This document shows positions 52,846 to 64,000 of a stretch of DNA of 64,000 nt, in pieces. How positions within the stretch are numbered: the first letter of the stretch is position 1; each line of letters begins with the position of its first letter. The translations under genes were made by a program, and so were the position numbers. Under the pieces are notes generated by a model. It did not search any database. It had not been told where the DNA came from and worked only from the letters and a program-made list of their open reading frames with translations. The stretch comes from Apostichopus japonicus (lineage: Eukaryota > Echinodermata > Holothuroidea > Aspidochirotida > Stichopodidae), in the NCBI RefSeq assembly GCF_037975245.1, contig NC_092577.1, positions 29,725,398 through 29,789,397 of the forward strand. Reading direction: 5' to 3'.

Positions 52846-53040
52846 ACCACAACAGAACTAGTATTGTTCGATACAGGTGACAAACGCCTACAGTGGAATT
52901 ACGACCTTCCTTTCCGGTTTCGAACCTGAAGACATACAATCAGCGTCCATTGCCTAAAGTGGTTAGGGTGTCCGCATATAAAGCGGGAGGCCCGGGTTCG
53001 AATCCCGGTGGAGGCTGGAAAGTTTTTCACAAATTACGTT
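52846..53040 (+). mobile_element. tRNA-derived SINE-like repeat, shorter copy
   Basis: Upstream body from GTCACCACAACAGAACTAGT (about 52843), then the tRNA-like region 52943-53016 (GCGTCCATTGCCTAAAGTGG, CCGGGTTCGAATCCCGG), a shortened tail GGAAAGTTTTTCACAAATTA, and (TA)n. The T stem and anticodon stem pair perfectly here; the extra A residues in the D arm mark it as a pseudo-tRNA. Confidence 0.75.
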
Positions 53041-53056
53041 TTCAAATATATAGATA

Positions 53057-53464
<408 letters not shown>

Positions 53465-53474
53465 ACATATATAT

Positions 53475-53628
53475 AGGATTTGACGAATCAATAGAGGTTA
53501 ACTGCACAGTTCATTCACTCATCATGGGTTTTCATTAGCATACCTTGCTACACAAAGGGGTTATCTAATAAACTAAATTATCATCGCTAACCCCCACTCC
53601 CTTCCCCTCCCCAAATAGGAGCTTGGGT
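53475..53628 (-). repeat. Inverted repeat Y, right arm
   Basis: Reverse complement of 51846-52000, visibly diverged with small indels. The two arms bracket 1.47 kb. Confidence 0.75.
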
Positions 53629-54830
53629 ATATATTTCGCCCTTGACTTCCCGCCTAAGTTTTCTCGCCTTAAGCGGGTACTGAATATTTTTGGTCCACTA
53701 GGGACCTTACATCTGTATAAGGGAAACTGTTATTGGAGGAAAAAAAAATCCTATTCTATTTCTAGTTCTGCCAAACCCTCACGATTATTGTATTCGTATA
53801 AGCTTAGTAAAGTTATTTTAAACTTTATTTGGGGACAGGCAGGACAAACTTAATCGGCATACCATTATTTACCATATAAGCGGCGGGGTGTGTGTTGGGG
53901 GGGGGGGTAGGGGGTACAATGTTATTCACATGGATTTATTCATTTCAGGATTAAAATGTGCTTAATTGGGTCTGCCGCTATATCAATGATAGGCCTGACT
54001 ACTGGAAATTGTTATCCCTCCCTCCCTCCCTCCCTCCCTCCCTCCCTCCCTCCCTCCCTCCCTCCCTCCCTCCCTCCCTCCCTCCCTCCCTCCCTCCCTC
54101 CCTCCCTCCCTCCCTCCCTCCCTCCCTCCCTCCCTCCCTCCCTCCCTCCCTCCCTCCCTCCCTCCCTCCCTCCCTCCCTCCCTCCCTCCCTCCCTCCCTC
54201 CCTCCCTCCCTCCCTCCCTCCCTCCCTCCCTCCCTCCCTCCCTCCCTCCCTCCCTCCCTCCCTCCCTCCCTACCTCCCTCCCTACCTCCCTCCCTACCTC
54301 CCTCCGATGCTATCTATAGTGAACACAGTTTGGAATATTTCAAAGCTATAGTGTAAGGATTTCTAAATTTCTTTGCAATGTTTATATTTCAAATTTGGGA
54401 GTGTAATTCAAATAAGGCAGAACTTTGTGAAATGGAACGATTCTCTTTCATTTTGCAGACAGGTGTGGCGCACGATTTGCCAGTATACCCAGGGGTAGTC
54501 TTTCGGTTTTGGGGTAACAACACCAACATTTTTCAGGTAACTTCGGGTAACTTTGGACAAATAGACTCTTTATTTCATATGAATTTACTTGATAGCCCCT
54601 TATGCTCATATTTTGTAAAAGAGAAGGAAAAGATATCAGATCATTTATTCTGGCAATGCAAAACATTGCTTCGTCTTTTATTTTAGACGTAGAAAGGTTT
54701 TTTTTTTTTTTTTTGAATCGACAGTTCATTTTACTCGAAAGAACAGACTTATGAAGCACCCTTTCAACTTCTTAATTTTACAGACGAATAGGCAATGTAT
54801 ATTTCATTTTAATGTGAAATGGGCTGTTAT
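53629..54830 (+). mobile_element. Degenerate Tx1/L1-like LINE fragment with (CCCT)n inside
   Basis: The first part encodes FSRLKRVLNIF and, later, KLSKVILNFIWG (about 53810-53845), resembling the post-RT region of L1/Tx1 LINEs. The second part encodes DSPLCSYFVKEKEKISDHLFWQC (about 54592-54660, split here by frame context), which fits the C-terminal Cys-His motif of that clade (C..C...E..HLFW.C). The (CCCT)n array at 54016-54305 lies between them. Frameshifts and stops show a dead copy; the limits are approximate. Confidence 0.55.
54016..54305. repeat. (CCCT)n microsatellite
   Basis: About 70 CCCT units with a few CTAC interruptions at the right edge. Same motif class, on the opposite strand, as the (GGGA)n tract at 1639. 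The Pro-Pro-Ser-Leu frames are artefacts. Confidence 0.97.
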
Positions 54831-56119
54831 GATCTTTTAACATTTAAATTTTAATGACTCGTTTTCAGGATATAGTTTACATTTGGCATTGGCAATTCTT
54901 TTCCCGAAATCAATTTTCATCTGATAGAAAAAAAGACACATTATTTGTTATAGTATATGCAGGGCACATTAAGTTCTTGGGGCTGGAGGAACAAATATTG
55001 ACTTTTGATAGCGATTTTTACGTAGATAGATAAGTACATGAGTGTTATGCATGACTAGCTGACTGTGTCCCCTTAACATGCACTTAATAGCATAATGGCG
55101 TGTATGTATGGATGAATGTGCGGACATAATCTAGCGTGAATTAGAAGCAGTTCCGCGCTATATTATTATCAAACGTATATAATAAGCGTAAAATCTGACG
55201 CAAAAGTACAAAAAGGATGTTTCAGCAAGTGGTCTCAGGTTAACATGTCACGTGCTACTACCCAGGGCTGATGAGCCTATCTAGTCCTAAGTTGCAAGTA
55301 ACGATCCAGTCCTAAGTTGCAGGCGATCCCTGTGTCCACTTCTGCTGTAGTCGGAGTGCAAGTCACAATTAAGCCACGGTAACTTGCATATACCTGTTAC
55401 AAGTGATCAACCCACCCCCCCCCTCATTTTTATTTGATACGACCTAGAGAGCGATAGAGCAGGGATTTCAAGATTAATCGGCTTTAAGGAAAAATCAGCC
55501 CGTCTTCTCGTTTATATACATATATCTATAGAAATTTGCATTTTGACACAACCTGCAATCTTCGTATATATATATATATATATTGACCAAGATTGAATTT
55601 CATTCACAACTTTGTGCGACTTGATCAACGTTACAGACAATATTTGCGACCACAGTTAATAAGCAGAAAACGAAAACGTTTAGATGTTCCAAAAACATTT
55701 AGGCCTACATGTACCAGCTATCGATCAACAAGTGTATTCCAAGTTTGGATACAATCCGATTTATGGTTGTGGAGTTATTGCAGTTTTAAAAAATGTTGGC
55801 CCTTCCCCCCAATAAATTGGTACAATAACATTCTTCGCTTAAATGGTCCCAAAAATATTTGGCGCAAACAAACTGGCTCAAAACTATATTTGCCCCCTCC
55901 CCCCCAAAAATATGGAACTCCAAGAAACGTGGGTCCAAATGGTCCCAAAAATATAGGGTATCTATACCTACCAAGTATGTCTTTGACTCAACTTGTGGTT
56001 GTTGAGATATCGTGTTTACAAGCCCTTTTCGATGATTTCCTATTAAACCCCACCAACTCATAAATATTAATGAAGTAAAACTAGTAGTTGCAAAGAACAT
56101 GTACGGTACATAATATGTA
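54831..56119. other. No gene recognised
   Basis: AT-rich. Frames at 55593-56063 (+) and 55786-56217 (-) overlap on opposite strands, and both include the recurring phrase AATGGTCCCAAAAATAT. No domain recognised. Around 55260-55330 the phrase CCTAAGTTGCA occurs twice. Confidence 0.4.
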
Positions 56120-56127
56120 CTTACATC

Positions 56128-56834
56128 TAGGGATGCACCGGATATCCGGTCCGGCCGGACTATCCGGCCGGATAGTGAGCAATTATCCGGTTCCGGTTCC
56201 GGCCGGATATTTTTCAAAATCCGGCCGGATCTTTTTCAAAATCTGGCCGGATCTTTTTCAAAATCTGGCCTGAATTATTCCTTAAAAAGGTGTTGGTGTT
56301 AACTTAAATCAATGTAAACTATTTCCAAAAATTAATAAAGACATTCAAAGTAAGGAAAAATTAGGTTTAACATGTTTAATTTAATTTTCTCAATGGTCTG
56401 ACCCACTGTTTCTAAAGATCCAATTAAATAATCTTTTTATTCAGTATAAAGTATGAGATTTGTGAAATGTAGCTTCTCGTTTTAAGACAAACTTCATAGG
56501 TAGTATGCAGTATTTTTCCAGCAAACAAATTTACATACTGTATCAATCTTGTTAACAATTATATTGTAGTTATTTTATTAAAGAATGTAGATTACACCAC
56601 TTCAAGTCATATTTAATCTCAAAAATGGGGTCTTAATTTCACCTTCTTTATAATATGCGTATACCTCACCTAAGATTTGCTCCTTTTTTCATACTTCTAC
56701 TTCTTATTAATGATTTTCTTTTGTGTAATGAAAAAATCCGGTTCCGGCCGGATTTTATCCGGCCGGATTTCATGTACTATACGGCAAAATCCGGTTCCGG
56801 CCGGATCCAAAAATTTGGATCCGGTGCATCCCTA
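56128..56834. mobile_element. hAT-type MITE with CCGGCCGGAT subterminal arrays
   Basis: The 707-bp element begins TAGGGATGCACCGGAT and ends ATCCGGTGCATCCCTA, a perfect 16-bp inverted repeat. It is flanked by perfect CTTACATC duplications (56120-56127 and 56835-56842). Both ends carry arrays of TCCGGCCGGAT and CCGGTTCCGGCCGGAT (56139-56270 and 56735-56815), likely transposase-binding repeats. The AT-rich interior has no transposase. Confidence 0.93.
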
Positions 56835-56842
56835 CTTACATC

Positions 56843-61682
<4,840 letters not shown>

Positions 61683-61683
61683 A

Positions 61684-61738
<55 letters not shown>
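61683..61738. repeat. (TA)n microsatellite
   Basis: A TA tract at the 3' tail end of the minus-strand tRNA-derived repeat. Confidence 0.95.
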
Positions 61739-61740
<2 letters not shown>

Positions 61741-62104
61741 AATGAAAATCGTAATGAGTTGGAAAATCCAGAACAGTGAAAAAACTTTCAGCCTCCACCA
61801 GGATTCGAACCACGGGCCTTCCGCTCTGTACGCGGACACCCTAACCACTAGGCTATGGACGCTGATTGTATGTGCAGAGGTTCGAAACCGGTAAGGAAGA
61901 TCGTAATTCCACTGTAGGCATTTGTCACCTGTATCGAACAATACTAGTTCTGTTTTTGGTGACATATTTTGCCTTACTCTAGAGATCAAACATGATGCTA
62001 ACCAACTCGAAATCATTTGTGATTCCTAAAGCAATCTCGAAAGAGATACTTTGAACAGACTTTATGTTAATGCAATGGAGGTAAACGACAAAGGCAAATG
62101 AAAA
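61739..62104 (-). mobile_element. tRNA-derived SINE-like repeat, long minus-strand copy
   Basis: Reverse complement of the 48990-49361 element over its whole length. The tRNA-like part is 61862 down to 61790 (GCGTCCATAGCCTAGTGG, with GGTTCGAATCCTGG carrying one T-stem mismatch), with the body upstream to about 62104 and the TTTTTTCACTGTTC tail ending in (TA)n. Identity to the other long copy is high by eye, about 95%. (TA)n tracts flank both sides. Confidence 0.78.

Positions 62105-64000
<1,896 letters not shown>

Noticed and set aside
53956-54356. 130-codon Pro/Ser/Leu open frames
   Set aside because: They translate the (CCCT)n array; the same holds for frames over (GGGA)n at 1589-2024.

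Overview
The window is AT-rich animal genomic DNA. It has spliced genes with long introns, no bacterial-style gene density, many microsatellites and several classes of eukaryotic transposon. The two recognisable genes encode small amidated neuropeptide precursors of corticotropin-releasing hormone (CRH)/DH44 type. With Tx1/L1-like and CR1/L2-like LINE remnants, a Penelope-like element (PLE), a tRNA-derived repeat and many hAT miniature elements, this suggests a marine invertebrate, probably a deuterostome such as an echinoderm. The phylum is inference.

Gene content: two tandem same-strand paralogues lie 13 kb apart, gene 1 (26681-28511) and gene 2 (39931-41703). Each has a 208-nt first coding exon (signal peptide plus propeptide) ending in phase 1, an intron of 1.4-1.5 kb, and a second exon that encodes the hormone after an Arg-Arg site and ends Ile-Gly-stop, the usual amidation signal. 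A weaker candidate lies 3 kb upstream of gene 1: a TATA box, a signal-peptide exon with a good splice donor (23531-23620), and a last exon (25377-25499) inside an almost perfect 345-bp tandem duplication. No other convincing protein-coding gene was found; most open frames are microsatellites or transposon debris.

Layout: 1-10 kb holds a (GGGA)n tract, a foldback element, an 11-bp minisatellite with 66-bp higher-order periodicity, and a 1-kb terminal-inverted-repeat element full of GCTACGG motifs. 10.9-11.8 kb is a huge (TATATC)n/(TATC)n tract. 13-20 kb holds MITEs, two tiny hairpin insertions with 9-bp direct repeats, a candidate solo LTR, one tRNA-derived repeat and a perfect 58-bp inverted repeat of a hammerhead-like motif. 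23-29 kb and 39-42 kb carry the genes. 32-39 kb has three short hAT elements. 45.7-47.1 kb is a 1.36-kb hAT element with another hAT element nested in it. 47.7-54.8 kb is a dense mosaic: PLE fragment, tRNA-derived repeats, LINEs and a nested MITE, separated by (TA)n tracts. 56.1-56.8 kb is a hAT element with CCGGCCGGAT arrays. The last 7 kb is mostly featureless apart from a second long copy of the tRNA-derived repeat.

The two CRH-type genes probably act in the same peptide-hormone pathway: secretory entry, dibasic cleavage, C-terminal amidation, then a class B GPCR. They look like products of local gene duplication. The repeats are mostly short non-autonomous or truncated copies; none retains an intact transposase or reverse transcriptase.
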